Positions 1-5,301 of a stretch of 5,301 nucleotides of DNA are shown piece after piece. The stretch covers positions 1 to 5,301 of the forward strand of contig CAMOVS010000117.1 of the NCBI GenBank assembly GCA_946627575.1, given 5' to 3'. The DNA is from an uncultured Lachnospiraceae bacterium. Lineage in GTDB: Bacteria > Bacillota > Clostridia > Lachnospirales > Lachnospiraceae. The notes below the pieces were generated by a model. The model ran no database searches. It was not told where the DNA came from and saw nothing but the letters and a program-made list of their open reading frames with translations. How positions within the stretch are numbered: the stretch's first letter is position 1; each line of letters begins with the position of its first letter. Position numbers and translations under genes: made by a program.

Positions 1-843
1 GGTGTTCGCCCTGCCCGCTTCCGTGAAGTCTATTTTAACGATCCGGATGTAAAAGAAACGATCTCTGGTCTTAATTTCCCCCTGATCTTCAAGTCGGTCG
101 ACTCCTCCGGAAGCCGGGGCATCATCCGGGTAGACTCTTTCGGGGAATTCGAAGCAGCTACGGCCTATGTTAAGGAAAACACCAGAAAGGATTATTATCT
201 GATCGAGGAGTTTATAGAAGGTGAAGAATTCGGAGCCCAGGCCTTTGTCTATAATGGAGAGGTCCAGTTTATCCTTCCCCATGGAGATTATGTCTTCCAT
301 GGAGACACCGGAGTCCCCATCGGTCACTTTGCTCCTTACGAACTCAGTGAAGAAGTCATCGAAGACTGTAAGAAGCAGCTTAGAGCCGCCGCCGCTGCCA
401 TGGGGCTTAACAATTGCGCGATCAATGCTGACTTTATTCTCAAGGACAATCAGACCTATGTCCTGGAGCTGGGCGGCCGGGCCGGTGCCACCTGCCTGAC
501 CGAGCTTACAGCCATTTACTATGGATTTGACTACTATGAGAAGATCCTTCTTACTGCCCTGGGGCAGGATCCTCACTTTGACTGCAGCGGTCCTTACACC
601 CCCAATGCCAGCCATCTGCTCATGAGCGACAAGGACGGCGTCATCCGGTCCCAGACCGACCACAATGAACCCAATGAGGACATCGTGGAAGTGCAGTTTG
701 ACTACCAGCCGGGCGACCCGGTTCACAAGTTCCACGTCGGCCCCCACCGTCTGGGCCATGTCATCACCAAAGGGAAAACCCTTAAGGAAGCCCAGGACCT
801 CCTCTTTGAGGCCATGGACAAGGTGGAGATTACGGTAGAATAA
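1..843 (+). CDS. ATP-grasp carboxylate-amine ligase, C-terminal part (5' end outside window)
   Basis: The frame is open from the first base and ends at TAA 841-843, giving 280 residues with no start in view. ATP-grasp enzymes activate a carboxylate as an acyl-phosphate with ATP and join it to an amine or similar nucleophile in the cytoplasm. The fragment shows the ATP-binding lysine strand and glycine-rich loop (FPLIFKSVDSSGSRG, residues 26-40), the strand and hinge that contact adenine (YLIEEFIEGEEFG, 66-78), and the metal-binding strands (INADF, D144; YVLELGGRAGA, E156 and R160). The usual E-x-N-P-R motif reads E-L-G-G-R, so the expected Asn ligand is Gly. The end, from about residue 245, resembles the C-terminal lobe of carnosine synthase/BtrJ-like ligases. 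Roughly the N-terminal 100-130 residues are missing to the left. An internal ATG at 400 is not a start, because the ATP-binding core lies upstream of it. The family is secure; the substrate is unknown. Confidence 0.9.
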   Translation, partial: GVRPARFREVYFNDPDVKETISGLNFPLIFKSVDSSGSRGIIRVDSFGEFEAATAYVKENTRKDYYLIEEFIEGEEFGAQAFVYNGEVQFILPHGDYVFHGDTGVPIGHFAPYELSEEVIEDCKKQLRAAAAAMGLNNCAINADFILKDNQTYVLELGGRAGATCLTELTAIYYGFDYYEKILLTALGQDPHFDCSGPYTPNASHLLMSDKDGVIRSQTDHNEPNEDIVEVQFDYQPGDPVHKFHVGPHRLGHVITKGKTLKEAQDLLFEAMDKVEITVE

Positions 844-877
844 ACAATCATTTAAAATCAAGTAAAAAATGAAACAA

Positions 878-919
878 AAAAAGGCCTTGCTCCGGATCAC
901 TGTGGAGCAAGGCCTTTTT
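878..919. terminator. Bidirectional intrinsic terminator between convergent genes
   Basis: A perfect 16-bp inverted repeat (878-893 and 904-919) encloses a 10-base loop. The GC-rich core is GGCCTTGCTCC. It is flanked by a T-run on the plus strand (915-919) and an A-run on the left (876-882), which reads as a U-tract in minus-strand RNA. It sits 35 bases after the stop of the plus-strand ATP-grasp gene and 32 bases past the stop of the minus-strand membrane-protein gene, so it can end transcription from both sides. Confidence 0.93.
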
Positions 920-950
920 ATATGTATTCGTATAATTGTTCGTGTAATAA

Positions 951-1391
951 TTATTGCACAGCCTGGTACTCTCTCCATACCTTCTGGAGCTTTGTGGCAC
1001 CTGCAATAGCGAGAACAGCCGCTACAATGCCAACGCCTACCGTGCCTCCATGAGATACGGCATATATCGCTACTGCGATAGCACTGATTCCTACCACATA
1101 TGCCATAGCAGTCGACCGCATCACCAGCAGCAGAATACCTGTTACTACGAGGAACAAGAATAGTCCGCTAAATAGTGCCATCACTCCGCTATTCAGCTTG
1201 TAGCCCGACTGCTCTAATTGAGCTGCCTGTTGACCTATCATGCCCATATTCATTAACCCTGTAAGGATCTGTACCACTCCTGCCCAGGTAAACCATGAAT
1301 TAATCTTTTTAAGTTCCGGTTGTTTCAACAGCTCTTTTTGTGTGAGTCCCTTCGGCAGACTGTTCACATCAATGTTTTCTTTACTCGCCAT
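951..1391 (-). CDS. Small four-helix membrane protein of unknown function
   Basis: This is a 146-residue protein that I do not recognise as a named family. A polar N-terminus of about 30 residues (with KGLTQKELLKQPELKK) is followed by four hydrophobic segments at roughly 33-53, 70-91, 95-112 and 116-133, and a short charged tail (KVWREYQ). There is no signal-peptide-like N-terminus, so the first ~30 residues are probably cytoplasmic. The ATG start is well supported: AGGAGG lies 6 bases upstream. The gene is last in the minus-strand block, 121 bases after the flippase stop, and ends just before the shared terminator. That gap holds a possible weak promoter, so it may be transcribed on its own as well as by read-through. 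A link to surface-polymer export is suggested only by position. Confidence 0.85.
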   Translation of the reverse strand: MASKENIDVNSLPKGLTQKELLKQPELKKINSWFTWAGVVQILTGLMNMGMIGQQAAQLEQSGYKLNSGVMALFSGLFLFLVVTGILLLVMRSTAMAYVVGISAIAVAIYAVSHGGTVGVGIVAAVLAIAGATKLQKVWREYQAVQ

Positions 1392-1397
1392 ATTCTC

Positions 1398-1403
1398 CCT
1401 CCT
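1398..1403 (-). promoter_or_regulatory. Ribosome binding site of the small membrane protein
   Basis: A perfect AGGAGG on the minus strand lies 6 bases before the ATG at 1389-1391. It fixes the start of the 146-residue protein and shows that the gene is translated independently of the flippase upstream. Confidence 0.85.
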
Positions 1404-1441
1404 GATGATCTGCTGACTGTAATTGCCGCCTTTAACTATTG

Positions 1442-1469
1442 CTTATATCGACTTTAGTTTAACATACAA
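1442..1469 (-). promoter_or_regulatory. Possible weak promoter for the small membrane protein
   Basis: On the minus strand a TATAAG box (1442-1447, 5 of 6 consensus bases) follows TTGTAT (1464-1469, only 3 of 6) with a 16-base spacer, in an AT-rich gap with no clear terminator for the flippase gene. An alternative with an extended TG box (TGTTAAACT) lies a few bases upstream. The evidence is weak consensus matching only. Confidence 0.3.
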
Positions 1470-1512
1470 GGAGCTTTATCACAATATTGAAAAACAATTC
1501 TAAATAACACCA

Positions 1513-3033
1513 TCATTTCTTCTTCCGGAAGGTCTTAAGTACCCCTTCCAGCTGAGGCCTCATAATGAAGAAGGCGCCGCCTGTTACCAGAATCAGTACA
1601 AGATATCTGACGAACCAGGGCAGGTAGAAGAGTTCCATGGATGCGATATTGACTACACCGTAAAAGACAGCAATCATCAGGGTCTTTCGTAAAGGAACGA
1701 TAACCCGTCCTGTGATCTTGTACTCCAGGATGCCCTGGACGATAAGCAATACGATGTAGCTGAAGGCGGTGGTGTAGGCTGCAGCCATATACCCGAAATT
1801 GATGATGCATACATAGTTCAGGATAACATTGAGGATCATGGTGCCAATCGTCCCGGCTGCTACATACTGGGTCTTCTTATAATAATTCTGGATGGCTGAG
1901 TAGCTGTAGCTGTAGAAGCGGAAGAGGGTTCCCGTAACCATGGGGGCGATGAGGAACATGGCCGCCCGGTAGGCTTTGGGACCTAAGATGGCGATCTCCT
2001 CCGGCGCAAGGATTACCAGGATCCAGGACATGATGCCGAAGGCATGCATAACCGCAGTCCAGGGCTTGATGATATCCCTGGTTTCATCTCGGGAAATCTT
2101 CTCATAGAGCCAGGGGATCCAGGCATTCCATACGGAGTCTTCCAGGATCCAGATGATGAAGGAAACCGTGGTTGCCAAAGCAAAGATACCTGTTTCTGCC
2201 TTGCCGACCAGGTGCTGGATCATGATTTTGTCAGACTGATTCATGATCTGGATGGACAGGGCTTCCGGGATCAGCGGAAGGCTGTAGGCCAGTCCGTATT
2301 TCCAGTATCCCTTATCAAAAAGCTTGCGGCCCTGGGCAAGAAGCACCACTGCGATGATGGCGCCGCCTAGAATCTGAGGCATATAGTAGCCGATGATCCG
2401 GCGATGAACCAGACTGTCATAAAGGCCCTGGACCCTGCCCCGATAAATCAGGTAGATGGACAGGAAGGTGCCCGGTACGATGGTCAGCAGGGTCGCCGCC
2501 GTGCTGAACTTATATCGCAGCATCTGCTTGTCTCTACGCTGAAGATAAAGCATGCTTGTATAGGTGAACACATAAGCAAAGCAGATGTAGAACATAAGGT
2601 CATCCATGGAACAGAAGGCCTGGACCGGCTGTTTAAAGATCAGGCAGATGCCGAAGCAAAGAGCGATCGCTATATAAGATAAGGTATGGACGCTGGAGAT
2701 GTAGGCATTGTACTTGTCCTTATAGTCATACTTAGCCACATCGGCGCTCTTCCACAGGCAGAGGGACATGGTAGGGTAGGCAATCAGGAGCCAGGACTCG
2801 AAAACCCGGATCTCTCCATATTGGGCCGTGCTCAGCATGCGGGTGTAGATCGGAGTCACAACGAAGGTCAGGCCTCTTACCATGAGCTGGGCCAGTATGT
2901 AGAAAAAGCCGGAAGTCAGGGCCATCCGGTTCAGGTTGGCTTTGCTGCTTTTCCTGGTATTTTCTTGTGCTTTTTCAATCATAGAGGCCGGAATCTGACC
3001 GGCCTCTGTCGTGTTTTTCTCTGTCTCTATCAT
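1513..3033 (-). CDS. Polysaccharide/lipid-linked oligosaccharide flippase (Wzx-like, MOP superfamily)
   Basis: This 506-residue polytopic membrane protein probably moves an undecaprenyl-linked glycan across the cytoplasmic membrane. A charged N-terminal stretch of about 36 residues precedes about 14 hydrophobic segments (approximately 41-63, 80-97, 115-134, 146-164, 178-197, 217-234, 247-266, 281-298, 328-345, 357-377, 390-410, 414-435, 451-470 and 473-491), the number expected for the MOP exporter fold. The stretch around 252-287 (LPLIPEALS, then NQSDKIMI, then GIFALA) matches the pattern typical of Wzx/RfbX transporters. It ends in a basic tail (FRKKK). The ATG start lies 9 bases after the stop of the adenylating enzyme, with a modest AGGG signal overlapping that stop, so translational coupling is likely. 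Met18 and Met37 lack better ribosome binding sites. The transported substrate cannot be read from sequence. A general transporter role is secure; a lipid II flippase is less likely given the neighbours. Confidence 0.9.
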   Translation of the reverse strand: MIETEKNTTEAGQIPASMIEKAQENTRKSSKANLNRMALTSGFFYILAQLMVRGLTFVVTPIYTRMLSTAQYGEIRVFESWLLIAYPTMSLCLWKSADVAKYDYKDKYNAYISSVHTLSYIAIALCFGICLIFKQPVQAFCSMDDLMFYICFAYVFTYTSMLYLQRRDKQMLRYKFSTAATLLTIVPGTFLSIYLIYRGRVQGLYDSLVHRRIIGYYMPQILGGAIIAVVLLAQGRKLFDKGYWKYGLAYSLPLIPEALSIQIMNQSDKIMIQHLVGKAETGIFALATTVSFIIWILEDSVWNAWIPWLYEKISRDETRDIIKPWTAVMHAFGIMSWILVILAPEEIAILGPKAYRAAMFLIAPMVTGTLFRFYSYSYSAIQNYYKKTQYVAAGTIGTMILNVILNYVCIINFGYMAAAYTTAFSYIVLLIVQGILEYKITGRVIVPLRKTLMIAVFYGVVNIASMELFYLPWFVRYLVLILVTGGAFFIMRPQLEGVLKTFRKKK

Positions 3034-3042
3034 ATTATTACC

Positions 3043-4335
3043 CTATTCTCCCACCTTACATACGATCATCCTGAGCTTCCCGTTGGGATCCGGCGGAATG
3101 GAATCCATCCACTCATACTCGATCTCAAAGGGATGCTTGAACTTAGCGTTGAGCTTTTCTGTCAGGTCTTTTTCGATCTCGGGCAGTGATTTGGTGGAAA
3201 GTTCCTTGTTCTGGACACATTGGATGTGAATCTTGTGCCAGTCTTCCTGGATGAAACGGATCTGGAAGACGTCATCGTAGTGGGCGATAATGGGGGCAAT
3301 CTCGAAGAAGGTGGTGACCTCTCCGGTCTCATAGCGGAAGAAATCATTCATCCTGCCCTGAACGCTGGTGATGAAGCGCACGCCGTTCCTGACCTCGCAT
3401 GTTCCCCGGTCCCCGATGGCATAGTTGATCAGGGGCAGGTCGGTCTTATAAAGGGGTGTGACAACGATATTGCCTTCGGAAGCCGGCTGATTCTTCTCAT
3501 CGTAGATATTTACCACAAAAGAATCGTTGTGAACCACGTATTCCTTGCTGGAGAAAAGACGAACCATGGCGGCTCCGGTCTCAGCCGTCCCGTAGGAATC
3601 GATGATTCCCGGTCCCAGAATCTCCCGAAAGAGCTTGCGGGCGGTATCATCTATCTTTTCCCCTGTCGGACAGTAATATTTGGGCTTGGCCAGCTTGACC
3701 TTGTTTTGCTTGCAATACAGGCAGATCCGCATGAATTCACTCTTATTCATATAGAGGAAATCCGGCTTGTAGGCATTAATCTGTTTGACGATCTCCGGCT
3801 CGGGATCGTACTGGGCAACAAAGCCCCGGCGAAGGATGCCGAAACGCTGGAGGAATGTGTCATGACCTCCGCTGATGCTGTGGGCGCTCTTCCGGCTCAT
3901 GGTCTTGCCGAAAAAGGGATTGTAGCCTGCCACCATCATAACACGGAACCAGTTGGCCATGTTGTAAGCCTTTTCCTTAGGGGATACCAGCAGCATCAGG
4001 GGAACGCCGGAAGAACCGCTGGTCGTGTCATGGTACCAGGAGTCGTATTTCTTTTTCTTGGCTTCCTCATTCATCCAGGCTCTCAGCTCGTCCTTGGTAA
4101 GAAGAGGTAGCTTGGCCAGGTCATCTCCCGTCCTGATGTCGGAAGGTTTCACCCCGGCCTCGTCAAATCTTTTCCTGTAAAAGGGAATCTTGTAGGCCTT
4201 CTTTACCAGTTTCTGAACCCGCTTATTCTGAAGTTCCATAACCTTAGTAAAGTCTTTGGGAATCTTTGTCTTCATTTTAAATAAATCGAGAAATAACAGT
4301 GCATTCACCATCTTTCTCTCCAGTTTTTCAAACAT
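3043..4335 (-). CDS. CapK/PaaK-family adenylate-forming enzyme
   Basis: This 430-residue enzyme belongs to the phenylacetate-CoA ligase/CapK branch of the ANL superfamily, which adenylates a carboxylic acid and often passes it to a thiol. The core motifs are present: phosphate loop TTSGSSGVP (104-112), DSYGTAE (246-252, with E252), YAIGDRG (305-311, with ribose-binding D309), GRMNDFF (327-333, R328 near the hinge), and a C-terminal PPDPNGK (414-420) whose K420 fits the catalytic lysine. All of this suggests an active enzyme. The ATG at 4333-4335 is chosen over a possible TTG 15 codons upstream, because AGGAGG lies 5 bases before it and the TTG falls inside the likely -35 box. CapK relatives occur in capsule and surface-glycan clusters, which agrees with the flippase 9 bases downstream. 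The acid substrate and acceptor are unknown; a direct CoA ligase is the alternative. Confidence 0.9.
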   Translation of the reverse strand: MFEKLERKMVNALLFLDLFKMKTKIPKDFTKVMELQNKRVQKLVKKAYKIPFYRKRFDEAGVKPSDIRTGDDLAKLPLLTKDELRAWMNEEAKKKKYDSWYHDTTSGSSGVPLMLLVSPKEKAYNMANWFRVMMVAGYNPFFGKTMSRKSAHSISGGHDTFLQRFGILRRGFVAQYDPEPEIVKQINAYKPDFLYMNKSEFMRICLYCKQNKVKLAKPKYYCPTGEKIDDTARKLFREILGPGIIDSYGTAETGAAMVRLFSSKEYVVHNDSFVVNIYDEKNQPASEGNIVVTPLYKTDLPLINYAIGDRGTCEVRNGVRFITSVQGRMNDFFRYETGEVTTFFEIAPIIAHYDDVFQIRFIQEDWHKIHIQCVQNKELSTKSLPEIEKDLTEKLNAKFKHPFEIEYEWMDSIPPDPNGKLRMIVCKVGE

Positions 4336-4340
4336 ACCTG

Positions 4341-4346
4341 CCTCCT
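4341..4346 (-). promoter_or_regulatory. Ribosome binding site that sets the capK-like start
   Basis: A perfect AGGAGG on the minus strand lies 5 bases before ATG 4333-4335. No comparable signal precedes the in-frame TTG at 4378-4380, so translation should begin at the ATG. Confidence 0.85.
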
Positions 4347-4351
4347 GTACT

Positions 4352-4380
4352 TTTATATAATATCTATCTTTTTCATTCAA
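4352..4380 (-). promoter_or_regulatory. Predicted sigma-A-type promoter of the capK-flippase operon
   Basis: On the minus strand TTGAAT (4375-4380, 4 of 6 consensus bases) and TATAAA (4352-4357, 5 of 6) are separated by exactly 17 bases. Transcription would start about 10 bases before the ATG, leaving a very short leader that just contains the AGGAGG. The -35 box shares three bases with the arm of the hairpin at 4378-4399. This is a consensus match without experimental support. Confidence 0.55.
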
Positions 4381-4399
4381 GACTCACTTGCGAGTCTTG
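4378..4399. repeat. Hairpin A: 8-bp inverted repeat, 6-base loop
   Basis: CAAGACTC (4378-4385) and GAGTCTTG (4392-4399) are perfect inverted repeats around ACTTGC. The outer three bases of the left arm are also part of the predicted -35 box of the capK-like gene, so a protein binding here, or cruciform extrusion, could affect that promoter. Confidence 0.85.
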
Positions 4400-4452
4400 G
4401 CGCCGGATTCGGGTCAGCTCTGCTGACATTCTTCCTATCCGAATCCGTGCGC
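4400..4452. repeat. Hairpin B: 13-bp bulged stem enclosing a nested hairpin
   Basis: GCGCC plus GGATTCGG (4400-4412) pairs with CCGAATCC plus G and GCGC (4439-4452), with one bulged T at 4448. Directly stacked on it is a second perfect hairpin, GTCAGC (4413-4418) and GCTGAC (4422-4427), with a three-base loop. Eleven bases (4428-4438) are left unpaired on one side, giving an asymmetric arrangement. Confidence 0.85.
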
Positions 4453-4465
4453 ATCCTCGCGGAGC

Positions 4466-4555
4466 GTATATCAGATGGGAGATTGGACTCCCACTGATAG
4501 AAGTGAACTCTTTCTCCCCCCTAAAGAGGAGGGAGTCATCTCTCATCTGATATAC
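4466..4555. repeat. Hairpin C: 25-bp stem closing a two-hairpin head
   Basis: Bases 4466-4483 pair with 4538-4555 (18 bp, a single G4478-T4543 mismatch that would be a G-U wobble in plus-strand RNA). After a two-base bulge (4484-4485) the stem continues with 4486-4492 against 4531-4537 (7 bp). The 38-base head holds CACT/AGTG (4492-4495 with 4502-4505, the first base competing with the outer stem) and CTCTTT/AAAGAG (4508-4513 with 4523-4528), the latter closing a C-rich loop. The overall shape is a three-way junction. Confidence 0.85.
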
Positions 4556-4710
4556 CGTTCCTCGTCCTGGCTGTGTGCCGGATCTTCAAACTCAATTCTT
4601 AATTCATCTTCAAAAACCCTGGCAGCAACCACATCCAGACGGTCCTGCATGCCGGCAGCCGCTCGTAATAATTTAACATATTCGGTCTGCAAATAGTCTG
4701 CATTCCTCAA
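4543..4710 (-). CDS. Small 55-codon reading frame, in frame behind the second ATP-grasp gene
   Basis: After the TAA of the ATP-grasp gene (4714-4716) the same frame continues: one Phe codon, then TTG at 4708-4710 and 55 codons to TGA at 4543-4545. The peptide looks protein-like rather than random: an amphipathic stretch (YVKLLRAAAGMQDRLDVVAARVF) in residues 11-33, split by no stop, then an acidic tail with EDELRIEFEDPAHSQDEE (34-51). A TTG start has only a weak, distant ribosome binding site (AGG about 11 bases upstream), and ATG at codon 21 has none. It may be a translationally coupled small protein, or the old C-terminus of the ATP-grasp protein cut off by a nonsense change. Its last codons and stop lie in the arm of hairpin C. 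No known family is recognised. Confidence 0.5.
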   Translation of the reverse strand: MRNADYLQTEYVKLLRAAAGMQDRLDVVAARVFEDELRIEFEDPAHSQDEERYIR

Positions 4711-4713
4711 AAA

Positions 4714-5301
4714 TTAATCGCCTGCAGCATCCTTAAGGACAACATACACAAGTTTACGTATATTAAGCCGCACCTGGTTTAATTCCTCTTCTGAGTCAAA
4801 TCCAAACACCGCCATGCCGACCGGACGGTTGTCTGCGTGAATATCCTCTATGTAAGCGCCGGGTTCTCCTCCCGGGAAGGGCCGGAAGGTCAGCAGGGCA
4901 TCCCTGATGGAAGGGTCAATATGCACATGATCAAAGATTCCTGACCGGAAGCTGAACACTGCATAGGATAATACATGTCTTCTCCGCCGCCGGAAGCTTT
5001 TGAGCTCTTCATAGTAGGACAAGTCTCCAAGGGCAGTCGTCACAAGCAGTTTTGTATAATCCACCCCGCTGGATAACTGAATATCCTGCTGGCTATAGTA
5101 TCCAGCCGGCCGTGGATTGATCTCTATGATAAAGAACCTTCCTTCTTTTGTAAAAAAGCCTTCTATGTTGAATTCGCCGATCCTTGCACCTGACGCCCTG
5201 ATCATCTTTCTTATGGCGGACTGAAACTCCTCCCTGCGGCTGCTCTCAAGAGTGGCCGGAAATGCGGACAGCACGGGCCTCCGCGGGGCTTCAGGGAAAC
5301 G
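4714..5301 (-). CDS. Second ATP-grasp ligase, C-terminal part (5' end outside window)
   Basis: The frame is open to the right edge, giving 195 visible residues. It keeps the C-terminal half of an ATP-grasp domain: NIEGF (45-49, E47 as first metal ligand) and the hallmark FIIEINPRPAGYY (57-69, with E60, N62 and R64), which is the intact E-x-N-P-R motif. The later part (about 110-185) forms the C-terminal lobe seen in biotin carboxylase/carnosine synthase-like ligases. A run of five arginines (104-108) is unusual. A GTG at 5272-5274 has GGAGG just upstream but cannot be the start, because the ATP-binding lysine and glycine loop must lie further upstream. It would form an amide or similar bond using ATP; the substrates are unknown. 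It is clearly different in sequence from the ligase at the left edge, so the two are not recent duplicates. Confidence 0.88.
   Translation of the reverse strand, partial: RFPEAPRRPVLSAFPATLESSRREEFQSAIRKMIRASGARIGEFNIEGFFTKEGRFFIIEINPRPAGYYSQQDIQLSSGVDYTKLLVTTALGDLSYYEELKSFRRRRRHVLSYAVFSFRSGIFDHVHIDPSIRDALLTFRPFPGGEPGAYIEDIHADNRPVGMAVFGFDSEEELNQVRLNIRKLVYVVLKDAAGD

Larger units (their letters stand above)
4378..4555. repeat. Composite multi-hairpin palindromic element, possible MITE-like repeat or structured RNA
   Basis: Almost all of these 178 bases fall into three successive stem-loops with smaller hairpins nested inside: 4378-4399 (8 bp), 4400-4452 (13 bp with one bulge), and 4466-4555 (25 bp with a two-base bulge and one G-T pair). 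Only 4453-4465 lies between stems. None of the stems is followed by a T-run, so it is not a simple terminator. It holds no convincing gene of its own. It fills the spacer between the ATP-grasp block and the capK-like gene, and its ends coincide with the stop codon of the upstream small frame and the -35 box of the downstream promoter. Density and precision of pairing point to a mobile intergenic repeat or a structured RNA. I cannot name a known family, and no second copy is in the window. Confidence 0.75.

Noticed and set aside
1480..1512. Terminator after the flippase gene
   Set aside because: Only a 4-bp ATTG/CAAT hairpin in AT-rich sequence is present, too weak to call.
2044..3189. Several plus-strand open frames antisense to the flippase
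   Set aside because: They overlap one another and the flippase gene, and their products show no domain or coherent composition.
3220..4110. Long plus-strand open frame of 296 codons
   Set aside because: It is antisense to the well-supported capK-like gene, has no ribosome binding site or recognisable domain, and is explained by codon bias of the true gene.
4333..4380. TTG at 4378-4380 as start of the adenylating enzyme, 15 codons longer
   Set aside because: The TTG lies in the predicted -35 box and has no ribosome binding site, while ATG 4333-4335 has AGGAGG 5 bases upstream.
4378..4555. Retron msr-msd, T-box leader or CRISPR array
   Set aside because: There is no reverse transcriptase, no T-box core sequence and no regularly spaced direct repeats; the repeats are inverted and all different.
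4466..4555. Intrinsic terminator for the right-hand ATP-grasp operon
   Set aside because: The stem is long but neither side is followed by a U-tract, so ordinary intrinsic termination is not supported.
4299..4696. Plus-strand open frames across the palindromic element
   Set aside because: They run through the hairpins and antisense to the small minus-strand frame, with no ribosome binding site or protein-like features.
5272..5274. GTG as start of the right-hand ATP-grasp protein
   Set aside because: The frame is open to the edge and the ATP-binding half of the domain must lie upstream; the GGAGG before it is probably chance within coding sequence.

Overview
The window looks like a Gram-positive Firmicutes chromosome segment, most likely from a gut Clostridia such as Lachnospiraceae. 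This rests on the strong AGGAGG ribosome binding sites, the moderate-GC coding sequence with AT-rich intergenic spacers, and the protein styles. It is an impression from the sequence; no genus can be named.

Layout, left to right. Positions 1-843 (+) hold the C-terminal part of an ATP-grasp ligase that enters from outside the window. A strong two-way intrinsic terminator (878-919) separates it from a convergent minus-strand block. Read in its own direction (right to left), that block runs: the C-terminal part of a second ATP-grasp ligase (4714-5301, running off the window); an in-frame 55-codon small reading frame just after its stop (4543-4710); a dense multi-hairpin palindromic element (4378-4555); a promoter; a CapK/PaaK-type adenylate-forming enzyme (3043-4335); a Wzx/MurJ-like polysaccharide flippase (1513-3033); and a small four-helix membrane protein (951-1391) with its own ribosome binding site.

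How the genes may work together. The adenylating enzyme and flippase are 9 bases apart and surely co-transcribed. A flippase with a CapK-type enzyme points to a cell-surface glycan or capsule locus. Two distinct ATP-grasp ligases, which join a carboxylate to an amine or other nucleophile, flank them and suggest that the surface product carries amide-linked or acyl substituents. This joint role is inference; no glycosyltransferase or carrier protein lies in the window.

The most unusual stretch is the spacer between the second ATP-grasp gene and the capK-like gene. Nearly every base of 4378-4555 falls in nested perfect or near-perfect inverted repeats (25-bp, 13-bp, 8-bp and three smaller stems). 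One end supplies the stop codon of the upstream small frame. The other end overlaps the -35 box of the downstream promoter. It could be a mobile intergenic repeat (MITE-like) or a structured RNA.
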